A model generated the notes under the pieces. That model made no database searches. It saw only the letters and a program-made list of their open reading frames with translations, and was not told where the DNA came from. Shown here in pieces: positions 23,478 through 34,544 of a stretch of 64,000 bases of DNA (position 1 is the stretch's first letter; each line of letters begins with the position of its first letter). Source of the stretch: Smittia aterrima (taxonomy: Eukaryota; Arthropoda; Insecta; Diptera; Chironomidae); contig CP093831.1 of assembly GCA_033063855.1 (NCBI GenBank), positions 17,546,001 through 17,610,000 on the forward strand, written 5' to 3'. The position numbers were made by a program, and so were the translations under genes.

Positions 23478-25975
23478 AATATTCTGGATACATTGCAAGA
23501 CCAAACCAAAACTTTGAACGAGGTTGCATGTCGTCTCTAGCAGGAACTACACGATGCACTGGCAGTCTGAACTTTTTCCCTAACTTGTGATAGCAAGCTT
23601 ACGCAAAGAAGAAACTTACTTTTTGCCATTTCCCGTTTTATTTCATGGCAGATCGTTTTCCTTTGTACATCTTGAAATCTCGTTTTTTTTTCATGTTAAA
23701 TGTTAATTTATGATATTGTAATGAAAAGAGTTTGCTTTGCACTTATTTTATATCTAAACAATGTCACAATAATCAATGCGTTTTTCTGAAGTGTACTCTA
23801 AGTATTTTAGTAAGTAAGATGAGTTGAAATTTAAGATAAGAAACAACTTAAGTTGAAAGCTTTAAATTTAGAAATCAATAAATTATTTCTCGGTATTTTC
23901 GAAGGCTTCTTATAAACTTAATTAATTTTGATTTTCAAACAAGAATTTCATTTCAGATTCTATAAAAGCCTTGGTTTGACTAAAGTGGTACTTTTTAACA
24001 AAAGTTGTAAAACTTTTTAATTGAATTTCCTTCGAATTTTGTCTTGAAATCAAATATTTTTGGATCACAAATTTCTGTAATAGATTCTAGTTGTCTTTGA
24101 TGTTCTGAAATGATTGATGGCAACAATAAATTCTTTTCCAGCGCAACAATTATGAATAAAATCCAATTAATCAAATTCAGCTTCATGATGTATTAGCTTC
24201 CAGTTTAAAAAACCATTCGTAAATGCGTTCCAGTGTTTTGCACACATGATAAGTGCAAAGCGGAAACTGGGCGAATTGCCAAAACGAAAAATAACGAGAA
24301 TTCATTTCCCAAGCGCGTCTTTTGTCTCCGGAACTCTATATACGATGCAATCCATGAGAAGAACTTTTTTTCATAAAAAATGAGCGGACATTGGTGTCTA
24401 CATCGAGGGAAACGAAGAACCATTTACAACTTTGTTTTATGGTTTGGCGCCGCAGCGACAACGACGAGAAAGTTTTATGACAAACCATAAATGCGAATAA
24501 TTCAATTTGGCTACGACAAAATCTCAGTGAGTTTCTTCGGTGGCGAAAAGGTAAATCAAAGTGTTCTATCCGGCCTAAAGCTCAGCTGCTGATTGCGAAA
24601 CGATCTGAATTAATTTTTAATTTCGTTTTCTTCTTCTTGTAAGATGAATGAGAACATTTTCCTTGAAGGCTATGAATAAATCATTTTCGAGTCGAGGAAA
24701 AGCGAAAGTTGACAGTGAATAAATTTGATTAAAGTTTTGGTGCTGACTTGAACTATCAAAAATTCAGCATCGCAAGAAAACGTTTTTATCGTCTTAAGAT
24801 CAACTAAAAGAAATGTCAAAATCATGGTATTCGATACTTCCCGAAAGCTTTTCCTTAATTTATTTGGGTCCTCTTGTCAATGTTTGTGCAGCATTTCCTT
24901 TTCTATTTTATCAAACGACAAAGTTTTCTTGCCTTCACTTATTTTCTTGTTGTGGTCTCCCACGCCATCGTAAAGCAGATTCAAGTTTCGTGTCGGGCAG
25001 CAAACAACGAGATTATTAATGGAGTCATCGGGTCGTCTCTTCGAACCTGATGACAGACACTAAGAGCAATCGCTCGAGTTTCCTACTTTTAAACGATCTC
25101 GTTAAACATAAAACTTGAACAACTCACATTCCATACAAGCTACATGCCGTCACTCTCTCTCTTTTCCTGTTACTCGTCCACAAATAAAAGCTCCGTGACG
25201 AATTACGTCGAAGCGTCTTTTGAATTAAGCGAGCTTTTAATGCTTTCCGGAACCAGAGACATAATGGAAAGATAATGAAGACATTAACTGGCATGTAACC
25301 GCCGAAGAGATTAATAAACTTCGTCGCTGCAAATCGCTTTTAGAATATGAAAATCGATGGCTGAGAATATTAAAATTTGTTATCCAACACAAAGCTTTCC
25401 AAGGGAACGTTTATATATTTTGTTAAAATAAAGAGAAAAGCTTCAAGAACTGACATTGCGATATGACTTTCGAAACATCCCAAAAGATCGAAAAACGAGA
25501 TTGTCAATTTCCATTTAGCGACTCAAGCTCATAAAGTCGCAGAGGCATCATGTAAAGTTTACGAAGAGTTAATAAATTGCAAAGATTCATCGACAAAGCT
25601 CCATGACGCTCGTAAAATCGCGTAGAGCGTAATAAAATGTTTTGCCTTATAATCGGATGAACGGCATTGTTAGCATAACAAAAACACATTGAAACGAATT
25701 TCTGTGCGACGGATCTTGTTATTATTATTAATAATCTCTAACAAAAACAAAGATATGATGGAAAATGTTTCTTTATTCTTAAATGGCGAGAGTTCAAATG
25801 AGGGGCAACTTAAAGCTAAGTCAATTGAATTTAAAGACGAAGTTAAGAAAAGAAGCTCTTTTCACTTATAGAATTAGAGTCGCCTCAAGGGTCGTGCGAA
25901 GGCTTGGCGTTCGATGAAAGCAACGATATTAATTTTAAATTTATTCAAATCCCAAGATTACTACTGTGCGTTGTA
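23478..25975. other. Intergenic; one doubtful small secreted-type ORF
   Basis: A minus-strand ATG ORF of 63 codons (24186..23995) starts MKLNLINWILFIIVALEKN, which resembles a signal peptide, and has two Cys. There is no similarity, so it is not called as a gene. The rest is AT-rich with no supported content. Confidence 0.5.
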
Positions 25976-26785
25976 TCATAGCGAGATTTTGTCGAGATCG
26001 TCTAACAAGGCGCTGATGCCGTCTGCTGTTAAATTGTTCGACCGCAGAGTCTGCGTTGATGAATGTGTCAAGCTTCCATTGACGAATGTCTTGCAGATGA
26101 AATTATCAGAGATATGAAGAAGCTTCGATGTTGACATTGAAGAGTTGTCGAACTCACTGAAGGCGAGAAATTTTCTCTCGGGATCTCGATGAATTCCCCA
26201 CAGGAGGCTGGGTAGAGTGACATCGAAAGCTTCGTCGTAAATTATTTCAAATAACGCAAGCTTGGCAGCGATTTCCTCTGGATCATTTTTCTCGTCTTTG
26301 GTCTGGACTTCGTCGTCCTCCTTAAACTGTTCGTCTTCTTTCATCACTTCAATCTCGACGACTTCATCAACTTTTACTTTCTTAGGACTTCTCACTTCAA
26401 GTTTATCTTTCATCTTTCTTTTCGAAGCAGCAGCAATTATTGTTTGTGTGATTATCTCCTCCTTCAAGGATTTACTATCTGACGACTCGAATTGTTCTGC
26501 CTTGCTCGGCAGATTCTGGTTGGGAATTGCATTTTCTCTTAGTTTGGGTTTGTCTCTTGGTGTAAGATGTTTTATTCCATTCACATTTGTTTCCCAGTAT
26601 TTAATTATCATTTCTTCATCGAAGTGCCGCTCGCACACTCTGTCATGTGGTTTCAGTGCCCTTTTATTGGGAAGTTTCTTTGACCATTCATCGAATAACT
26701 TTTTCGGCGGCAAAAACATTTTTCTTGCAGTTAAATTATTCTTTCTGCAGAAAGCGTCACATCCAGGAACGAAACAGTTTCTCAT
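25976..26785 (-). CDS. THAP-domain DNA-binding protein
   Basis: Single exon, 269 aa, from a true ATG. The THAP C2CH zinc finger is complete: C4 and C9 (CFVPGC), the conserved W34, then C51 and H54 (VCERHF). The trailing LRENAIPNQNLP corresponds to the AVPTIF box. A Lys/Glu-rich linker with a nuclear-localisation-like KRKMKDK...PKKVKV follows. A C-terminal segment of about 90 residues (ALFEIIYDEAFDVTLPSLLW, later SALLDDLDKISL) looks folded but is not recognised. THAP proteins bind specific DNA and many derive from P-element-type transposases; no transposase catalytic domain is visible. The gene is divergent from the one at 27184, sharing a 398-bp upstream region. Confidence 0.88.
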   Translation of the reverse strand: MRNCFVPGCDAFCRKNNLTARKMFLPPKKLFDEWSKKLPNKRALKPHDRVCERHFDEEMIIKYWETNVNGIKHLTPRDKPKLRENAIPNQNLPSKAEQFESSDSKSLKEEIITQTIIAAASKRKMKDKLEVRSPKKVKVDEVVEIEVMKEDEQFKEDDEVQTKDEKNDPEEIAAKLALFEIIYDEAFDVTLPSLLWGIHRDPERKFLAFSEFDNSSMSTSKLLHISDNFICKTFVNGSLTHSSTQTLRSNNLTADGISALLDDLDKISL

Positions 26786-27183
26786 TGTGATATTTTCTTT
26801 TTTATTTAACGATCTGTTTTAATATTTCTACTAAATTTCGGTTTGTTTATGTTTACAGCGGCTTATGGCTTATGTGAGAAAACTTATAATCCGCGGCTTA
26901 ATGAAGAGAATGGGATGACAACCTGGGGAAAAAATTTGAGATTAATTTTCGTCAATTTTCAAAATATAATTTTAAGCTAGTAAGTTTGAGCAAAGTTTAA
27001 TCTATTAGCTCGAATTTTGAGTGAAAATCTCAAAATACTAGTTCTCAGGCTTGTGCCCAATCGCTTTTAAACTTGCAACTTTCTTATTTTCTCTTACTTG
27101 CAAATAAAACAAAATATTGAAAAGAAGAGCCACACAACTAGCTGAGATTCGATGAGACAAATTTGCATAAAATCAATTGCAAA
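26786..27183. promoter_or_regulatory. Shared upstream region of two divergent genes
   Basis: 398 bp between the start codons of the THAP gene (minus) and the mucin-like membrane protein (plus). No clear TATA box was picked out; position is the only evidence that it is regulatory. Confidence 0.35.
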
Positions 27184-27944
27184 ATGAATATTAGATTCGA
27201 CTATCTCTTAGTTTCAGTGTTTTTCTTGATCTGTGTTGTGAATGTCGCGAAAAGCAATGAGGAGAAAGTGCAGATATCCAGAAATTCCAATTCAAGTGCT
27301 GACTCCGTGGAAAGTGGAAACTTTAAACCTAAAATCGTAGCGAGAAAGGGTGCTCCTATAGAAACTTTGACTAATCCAGTTGAAGAGGAAAGATCCCAAG
27401 ACGAGCCAATTAAAAACGTGATTCCGCTAGTTGCCACATCAAATTCCACCCTCAACGCAACAACTCCCACGAGTATTCAAAATGTATCAGCAGTATCTGT
27501 AATCATCAGCACAACCTTGAAACCGTCCGTCACGATAAAGACTTCTATTAGCAACAAGCTAACAACTAGAAAGCCAAAGAAGAAGCCAACAGTCAGTTTA
27601 AGTGCTGACGATAGTCCGACAATGCAGGAGCTTGAGAAAAACATAAATTACACAATTGCAAAAAGTGATGAAGTGATTGATCCCAAGACGTCATCACTCA
27701 GTGATCGAACGGTCGTAGGAGACGAGAACAGAACGAGACGGAATTATATTCTTTACATGGGATTGGCATTTGCTTTACCAATGGCTTTCACTCTCATCCA
27801 CTTCAGTTACAAAAAAATTAGGAATTGGATGGAGATTCGTCATTACCAACGCGTCGTAAGTTATCAATAATCTTAAAACTTTTTATATCGTTTAAGCATT
27901 TCTCTTTTTAGGATTTTCTGGTCGACGGAATGTACATTAGTTAA
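27184..27944 (+). CDS. Ser/Thr-rich type I membrane protein, unknown function
   Basis: Exons 27184..27855 and 27912..27944 (55-nt intron bordered GTAAGT and TTTTTAG) give 234 aa. The start is the ATG MNIRFDYLL; an upstream in-frame TTG is ignored. A signal peptide (about 1-24) leads to a Ser/Thr/Pro/Asn-rich ectodomain of about 160 residues with several N-x-S/T sites (NSTLNATT, NYT) and a lysine-rich patch (TTRKPKKKPT). One transmembrane helix (about 190-213, YILYMGLAFALPMAFTLIHF) precedes a short basic tail ending HYQRVDFLVDGMYIS. The last exon encodes just DFLVDGMYIS, a tidy tail that may be conserved. An AATAAA lies about 130 nt downstream. Family not recognised. Confidence 0.75.
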
Positions 27945-28208
27945 GTAACTTAACTCGACAATTGACAGTTGGAAGTGCCTTAAAAAATGTTTCCATCTCC
28001 TCCGGTTTGTTTGTTGGAATGTGATCATCAAAAAATCAGAAAATGTTTATTTTTTCATGTTTGTTCTCATGAAATAAAATTAATTATGTAAATAAGTGAT
28101 TCGCGGAAAACAAACTATTTGATTAAGCTAGGAATTTCTAGAGGGAAATGTTTGCATACTATTTCACAGACCCGTCAATATCATTCAAGGAACAATCTTT
28201 ATTCAGAT

Positions 28209-30286
28209 TTACTTTTGAGAGCTTACATTGTTTTTTCCAGTCTCACAAGAGATCGATGGAATTTGAACTCCACGATAATCTGAAATATTTGAAATAGTCG
28301 GCATCAAAGGATCATCGAGCATCAAGTCATTTGGCGACTCATCAATCAAACACTTCGTTGTTTGCGGTTGATCCATTACTTTGTTGTGAAGTGGATCAAA
28401 CTCTTCGAGATCTGATTTGCTCATGGAAATGCCGTTTGAGTTTTCTTCATTGGTGATCGAGGAATATTTACGAATCTCTTCGGCTAGCGAATTGTCAGGA
28501 CTTTCACAGAAACTTATGTCATAGTTGATGTTTCGAATGCCTCGAAGGAGACTGTCGTCCACTGCTGTCATTGATTCGTCGTTAAGTGATTGTGCGTCAA
28601 ACGGTTTTCCAAAAATTGGCGATATCGAAAGTATATCAGCGGAGTTACTTGCACTCATTGGAGCTAAACAGTCAAAGTTGGAACTTTCAAATGGCGATGA
28701 GACTTCAATGATATTCGGAATCACTTTGGCAGTTGCTGGAAAATGTCGAGCCGATGATTCAGATGACGATGAATTTCTTCGAAATTGAAAACTACTCGCT
28801 CCTGAAAGTCTTGCACTGATGTGTGCAGGAGTCGATATCGGTTTTGGTTTAAGTGGAGCTGATTGAACAGCTAATGCAATGTTTTTGAAGATGTCATCCT
28901 AAAAATATTTTAATTTAAAAGATGTCAAAGTTGGTATCATAAATATTTCTTACCTTAAATTCCTTCATTTCAGCAGCAAAAAGTGACATATCATCGTCAA
29001 GTCGAATATTTCTTGCGCTAAGATCTTTCATTATTCTCATATTCGAAGTTATAAGGTTTACGCTTTCACATGCCATCAATGCTGATTCCCAAGCGGAATG
29101 AATTTGATTTTCTCCTGACATCAACTCATCAAACTCTTCCTTAGTCAGTTGAACAGATTCGAAAGTCAGATTTTCAACGAAACTCACAGCGCAGCACAAG
29201 TTTGTGAAGTAATATCCCGTTTCTCCACTCATGATTCGATTGGCATTGCTAAAGCGGTTAATGTAGTTAATGTTGCTATGAAGTCGAACGGGATTTGCTT
29301 TGAGAACAACAAAGATAAGCGCCGGAAGAAACTCGTCAGCACTAGCTGGGCCCTCATTTGTGTGCTTAAGAAGATTAAAAATGCTTCTCGAACAACTCAC
29401 GATACATTCCAATTTCTCTTGAGGTGTAGCAAAGCTGTCCATAGCCACAAGCTCTGTGATTGAAGAATAAACTAGATCTCGCACTTCCTCGTTTACTTCA
29501 TCAATACTACAAACGAGATGTTTTGCATTTATCCAATTGAGTTGTCGGATTCGTTTTTGAACGATCTGATCTTTTTCCTCGTCATCCGTGGCCTGCGGAG
29601 AGAACAAGTGTTTGTAGTGATGAGTCATGATACACTTTTCGAAGAAATCCATCGCTTGAGCTTTAACTTCCGGCTGAGTATCTGAGAACGATAATTCTTT
29701 GGTGTTCATGAAATCAAAAAATCTCTTGTAACCATTTTGAACGACATCCGACAGTCGATCGATTGAAGCATTGTTGTGAATGGCGTGAAGAATCGCTTTG
29801 TCAAGTGACTTGATGATGGTCTTGAAATCCCGTCGAGCTTGCTCTGATATTTTCAATGACTTTAGCATTTCTAAATGCGCCAAGGGTTCGACAGTTCGTT
29901 CTACGATCTTTGCTTGATGTTGTTTTGGTTCTTTCTGATTATCTTTAGATGAGAAGTTAGTTGTCTTTTTGAAAACTTCTAAGATGTTCCGTTTCTTCGT
30001 CTTCCCAGTATCTGATGACGATTGTTGTTGTCGGGGTTGAACTGATGATGACGTTGCTTTCTGTGTGATCCTCGATCGACTTGCTGTAAACAAAATAACA
30101 ATTTAATTTGAAATGCTGGAACCATCATTCGATCTTCTCACCTTGAGCTAATCGCTCTTTCATTGCCTTCTCTCGATAACATTTGCTGCAGTAGAAATTA
30201 AAATTTGCTGTTCCATAGAATTCGCAGTTTGGTTCGACACACTTCAAGCTTCGCTGGTCGATCCTTGGCTTAGCAATCGAATACAT
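28209..30286 (-). CDS. Rabex-5: Rabex-5, Rab5 guanine nucleotide exchange factor
   Basis: Exons 30286..30142, 30083..28954 and 28898..28209 give 654 aa. Residues 16-36 form an A20-type zinc finger (C16, C21, C33, C36, spacing C-x4-C-x11-C-x2-C), which in this family binds ubiquitin and gives E3 activity. A helical bundle follows. The VPS9 domain contains ADEFLPALIFVVLKANP and RIMSGETGYYFTNL, keeping the Asp (about 298) and Tyr (about 339) that match human Rabex-5 D313 and Y354 and are needed for Rab5 exchange on early endosomes. The third exon encodes a Ser/Asp-rich, probably disordered C-terminal tail. The length is close to the Drosophila protein as I remember it (just under 700 aa). An AATAAA lies within 10 nt of the stop codon. 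Confidence 0.95.
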
Positions 30287-30558
30287 GATGACAACTAATT
30301 CTTACACTTCTCTAATAAGTCGAAAATGATTTGTTTTGATTTTAAAGGAATGTGAAAATTTAGTGCGTATTATACGAGTCAAAGTTTCGTTCACAAAATA
30401 CGTTGATTAAGCGGCAAAAACAGATTTTGCTGATGATGGAATATCACTTGAATCAACAAACTACAGATATCTCCACCTTCATATTTTATTTATTTTCCCT
30501 CTAGCTGCTTAAAAATTATTTCAATTTCTTGTTTTAAAAGTTGTTTGACATAGTTTTG

Positions 30559-31283
30559 TTAATGCATCGAAAGGATTTGCTTGAGATCAACATTCAAATG
30601 CTGATTTGTCCAATCGTTTTCGGTGTTGTCGAGATAATTGTCGAAATCTTGAATTTCTTTCATGGCACCACGTTGAAGAAGCAATGAAACAGCATCGAGA
30701 GTGTTACGAGAATCGGCAACTGTGTTCTTCGACTTTGTCCACTTTCCATCGCTCCACTGCCATGACTTGAGGCCGGAATGCTTCATCTCCATACAGATTG
30801 ATTTGTTGTCCAACTAAAATGAAAAGAGGTCTAAGATTTTGATGGGGGGCAGAGGATCAAAGTGAACTCACGACAATTGTACATGCAGATCCATTGATCT
30901 CAATAATCTTCTCAGCGATTTTGATTCCTGGGGTTTTGTCAATTGAATTGTCATAGAAATTCTCAGCTGCAGCATAGTAACCAACGATCTGAAGACCTTC
31001 AGCGACAGCTCGAGCCTCGACTTGCACAAGAGCGACTTCGCTCATCGGAGTAACATAAAGACATTGGTGGAACAACGGAACTGCATCAACTACTTCCGTC
31101 TTGGCTTTCTCACTTGTTTTCTTTCCCAGTAAAAGTCCGTTTACAGCCAAATGCGGATATTTCGCTAAAAACATTGAAAATTTTAATTTAATTTTCATTC
31201 TTGCGAAGAATGAAACTTATGAACTCACCAGCATGGAAAATCATTTTGGTGTAGGCCTTTGATGATATTGCAACTTCCGACAT
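30559..31283 (-). CDS. EMC8-9: ER membrane protein complex subunit 8/9
   Basis: Exons 31283..31229, 31164..30872 and 30813..30559 give 200 aa, starting MSEVAISSKAYTKM. It follows the EMC8/EMC9 (UPF0172, MPN-like without JAMM metal ligands) family throughout: AAKYPHLAVNGLLLGKK, VPLFHQCLYVTPMSEVALVQ, GLQIVGYYAAAENFYDN and the C-terminal DFDNYLDNTENDWTN. EMC8/9 caps the cytosolic side of the EMC, which inserts tail-anchored and polytopic proteins into the ER membrane. It is a conserved single-copy housekeeping gene, useful for placing the locus by synteny. It sits about 270 bp upstream of Rabex-5 on the same strand. Confidence 0.95.
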
Positions 31284-32046
31284 TTTGATCTGATAACGAA
31301 TACTTGAGATTAATTAATTTTAATTGAAAAAACTTCCAATTCTTCTGAGCTCAGTTTTTAGAATATTGAACACGTCAGAAAATTATTTTTTAATCGTTTT
31401 ATTGAAAACGTCTGACCGAAATTTTTAAATCGCGGATTTCTCGCTAATTGACAGATTATACGAAAGCTTTTTTATATGAAAATATAGATTTTACTATTTA
31501 CTACAACTAGCGAATAAAATTTATTTTTTAATTCCTTTTATTTCTTGAGTTTTAAAAATTTTCTATTCCGCGACGAATATGGAAAGCATGGGAAACATTT
31601 ATTAAAATGAGATGATTCTTAAGCAGTCAAGGACGAATTATTTTCTTATTTCCCTAAGGAGTCGTCTTGCTCATATTTAATAGCTCCTTTTGAGAATATA
31701 TGACTTTATTCTCAGCCTAAGTTATATGAATTGCTTTCGAAGGGTTTCGAGGAGTTCGAAAGGAGTTCAATTATTCGATTCAAGTCATTCGGTCGATGAC
31801 TGATAAAAGGTAAATAGCAATTACTCATAGAAGGAAACGCTCCAAATTCGACTCTCTCAAGTATGTCTCATCTTCACTTCTTTGTGACTCATTCTTCGTG
31901 CTTCTTGAAATGCCAGATGATGCTTCAAGCTCTTTCGATTAATGCGATGTGAGAATATAAAATGCAAAAACCTCTGAAGTCGAATCAGTAACGAACACAA
32001 GACTGAAGAGAGAATCTCGTATCGCGAAAAATAAGAAAATAGAATT
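31284..32046. other. Intergenic between EMC8/9 and the astacin
   Basis: 763 bp between divergent genes, AT-rich, with no supported ORF. Presumably contains both promoters. Confidence 0.5.
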
Positions 32047-32882
32047 ATGTTCCTGACAAGTTTAATCATCATTTGTGTAATAAGAAATGCTTTCCTTTTT
32101 CCCTTGGTGAATGAAAGCGGAGACGAGTGTAAGGTTTAATGTTGCACACAATGTCGTATAACGAATTAACAACAATCATTTTAGATTCCGGAATTCACAG
32201 GAAACGTTCGCATATTGAATTAGATGAGAAGTTTCTTTGGCCCAACCGAACGATTCCTTATCGCGTCAACATGACGTATTACAGTAATTTTAAAGAGATT
32301 TTTACATTTAATCACAAATACAAAGTTTAATCATTCACAGAGAAAGAGCATGCAATTCAAATTGATAAAGCATTGAGAGAATTCTCGAATGTGACGTGTT
32401 TAAAATTTACTCAAAGGACAAATGAAAGCGATTTCGTAACTTTCTCTGGAAATACAAGAGGTTGTAACTCAGTAATTGGCCGCACTGGTGGCGAACAATT
32501 TATAAAGCTTCTCAACTCAACAATTGGCAACAACTGCTTTCGACTTTCGGCGATTCATCATGAGATCATGCACACTCTTGGTTTTCATCACGTTCATCAA
32601 GGAACCAATAGAGACAATCATCTCAATATTATTTGGAACAACGTCATTCCCAGCAAAAAGAAAACATTTAACAAAGCTCCTGCAAATCACAATCTAACTG
32701 ATTTTGGCATTGGCTATGACTACGATTCAATACTTCATTACAACATGCGATCGTTTTCTGAAAACGGCGAAATAACGTTAAAGACAGTGAACCCAAAGTT
32801 TCAAAAGCGCATCGGACAGAGGAAAGCTATGAGCCCCAGCGACATTCTAAAGATAAGACTGTTATATAAATGTGATGAATAA
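32047..32882 (+). CDS. Small astacin-family zinc metalloprotease
   Basis: Exons 32047..32128, 32185..32283 and 32341..32882 give 240 aa. A signal peptide (MFLTSLIIICVI...) is followed by an unusually short propeptide ending in a basic HRKR, after which FLWPNRTIPYRV begins the astacin fold. The zinc site HEIMHTLGFHH (H134, E135, H138, H144) is complete, and the Tyr of the Met-turn is present (Y194). Two usual residues differ: the Glu after the third zinc His is Val (HHV rather than HE), and the Met-turn Met is Leu (SILHY rather than SxMHY). Cys pairing (C80, C102, C126, C238) is compatible with astacins. It is probably a secreted, possibly gut or seminal, endopeptidase. The AATAAA overlaps the stop codon. 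Confidence 0.88.
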
Positions 32883-33119
32883 ATAGTTTTAGAGTCAAAG
32901 ATTCAGGAGAGATTGATTACTAAGCAATGATTGGTCGTCAGGCTTTCGATTAAGGTTCACACTACAAAATCGAAGAACGTCGCAGAGTGCAACCTAATTT
33001 TTTTTAATTCAAAACTGTTTGTTATCTCCTAATCGTCTTATCAATAAATGATTATTCGTGACTAATTTTCTTTTTTCCTATTTCTCACTCAGTTGAAGTA
33101 AAACTTTAGAGTCGACGAG

Positions 33120-34544
33120 ATGACACAAAAAGTTCTTGAGAAATATTTTTGGCTGAACAGCAATTTCTTTGAAGACGCTTTCAGGAAGAAGCTCAAAGAT
33201 GAAACTGTATTTGTGAAGACGTTTGAAGTGACACGAGGTGTGACACAGCGAAGTCAAAACTACTGGTGCGATGTAATCAAGATCAAAGTCAATCACACAA
33301 ACAGCTCGAATGAACTGAAGTGAGAGAAGTTGCCGCTTGTGAGTTTTTTGAAGCCTTAACAAGCGGATAATCTTTCAGATCCGACAACGTTGTGATTAAA
33401 ATCGCTTGCTTCAATCCACATATGGTCGAAAGTATGGAGAAGTATGATCCTTTCAAGCGAGAGCTCTTCTTCCATCAAGAGCTGCTGCCGAAAATTGAGG
33501 AATTACTCTTATCAGTCGATGATAAAGTAAAGCTAACGGAAAAGTCTGTCTGTGGTTTTGGTTTTTTGTTTGATTAAAGATAAGTTTTCTCTCTCTTTCG
33601 TTCATTTCAGTGTCATATTGATCGTTAACGAACGTCCCCAACCAAAATATTTATTATTTGATGAGCTTCCGAACGATTTATTCAAACGAGTCGATCGTCG
33701 AGATGGACTCGACTTGAGTCATTTGAAGATTGTCTTGAAAAGCCTCGCGAAACTTCATGCAGCATCGGCTTTGCTTCCAGTGGAGAGCTTTGCTCATCAT
33801 CAAGAACCAAACATTAGTGAATACTTCAAAGTCTTTCATTCGCTCTTTATTAATTGTGTGCAGTCGTTAGCGGAAGAAACATCGTCAGAAGCCTACGAGG
33901 AAGCTGAAACACTCGCTCGAAAGTTAAAAGGTTTTGAAAGGAATATGATAGATAAGTCGTCGGAAGCTTTCATGCTTCAATCCGATGACTTTGGTGTTCT
34001 CTGTCACGGTGATTTGTGGCTGAATAATTTATTGTTCGAATACAACGACACAGAAACGAATATTCCCAGCGATGTCAGAATGGTAAGACGAGATTTTTGA
34101 ATCAAATATTCATTTTAAAATTTAATCTTCATTCAGGTTGATTTCGGTTTGAGTTACTTCGGATCGCCAGGAATCGATTTGTCGTATTTGCTCTTCACTT
34201 CGTCGTCTGATGAAATCAAGGACTACGAGATTGACATTCTTCTTCAGTTTTATCACCAGCAATTACACGGCAACTTGATAAAACTCAACTACTCGCTTCC
34301 CATCCCGTCGTTGATTGAAATTCACAGTTCTTTCCTGAAGTGCGGAGTGATTGGATTTATGTATTCTTGTTTGCTCTTACCTATGAGATTTGCCGAAGCG
34401 TCTTCCTTGAAGGACATCAGCGCTCTTGTGCAGCAAACAGATGAAGCTTTAAACATAAGAAAGGAATTGTTCGGAGATCCCTCGTTAAAGAGACGACTGC
34501 AATTTTTATTAAACTTCTTCGATAGGAAGGGAATCCTTGACTAG
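33120..34544 (+). CDS. EcKinase-like (CHK-like small-molecule kinase), with a frame break
   Basis: Exons: 33120..33319, 33379..about 33545, 33611..34082 and 34137..34544. It matches the insect EcKinase/DUF227 family, which includes ecdysteroid 22-kinases and detoxification-linked paralogues. Family marks are WLNSNFFEDAFRKK, NVVIKIACFNP, FKRELFFHQELLP, DRRDGLDLSHLKIVLKSLAK, LHAASAL, the Brenner motif CHGDLWLNNLLF and the metal-binding VDFGLSYFG. The kinase active-site motifs are intact. The problem is between exons 2 and 3: the acceptor at 33610 needs a phase-2 donor, and no GT in the end of exon 2 (33379-33578) is in that phase. Either a 1-nt indel, an unusual donor or a pseudogenising frameshift is present. 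A poly(A) signal lies at 34580-34585. Confidence 0.75.
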
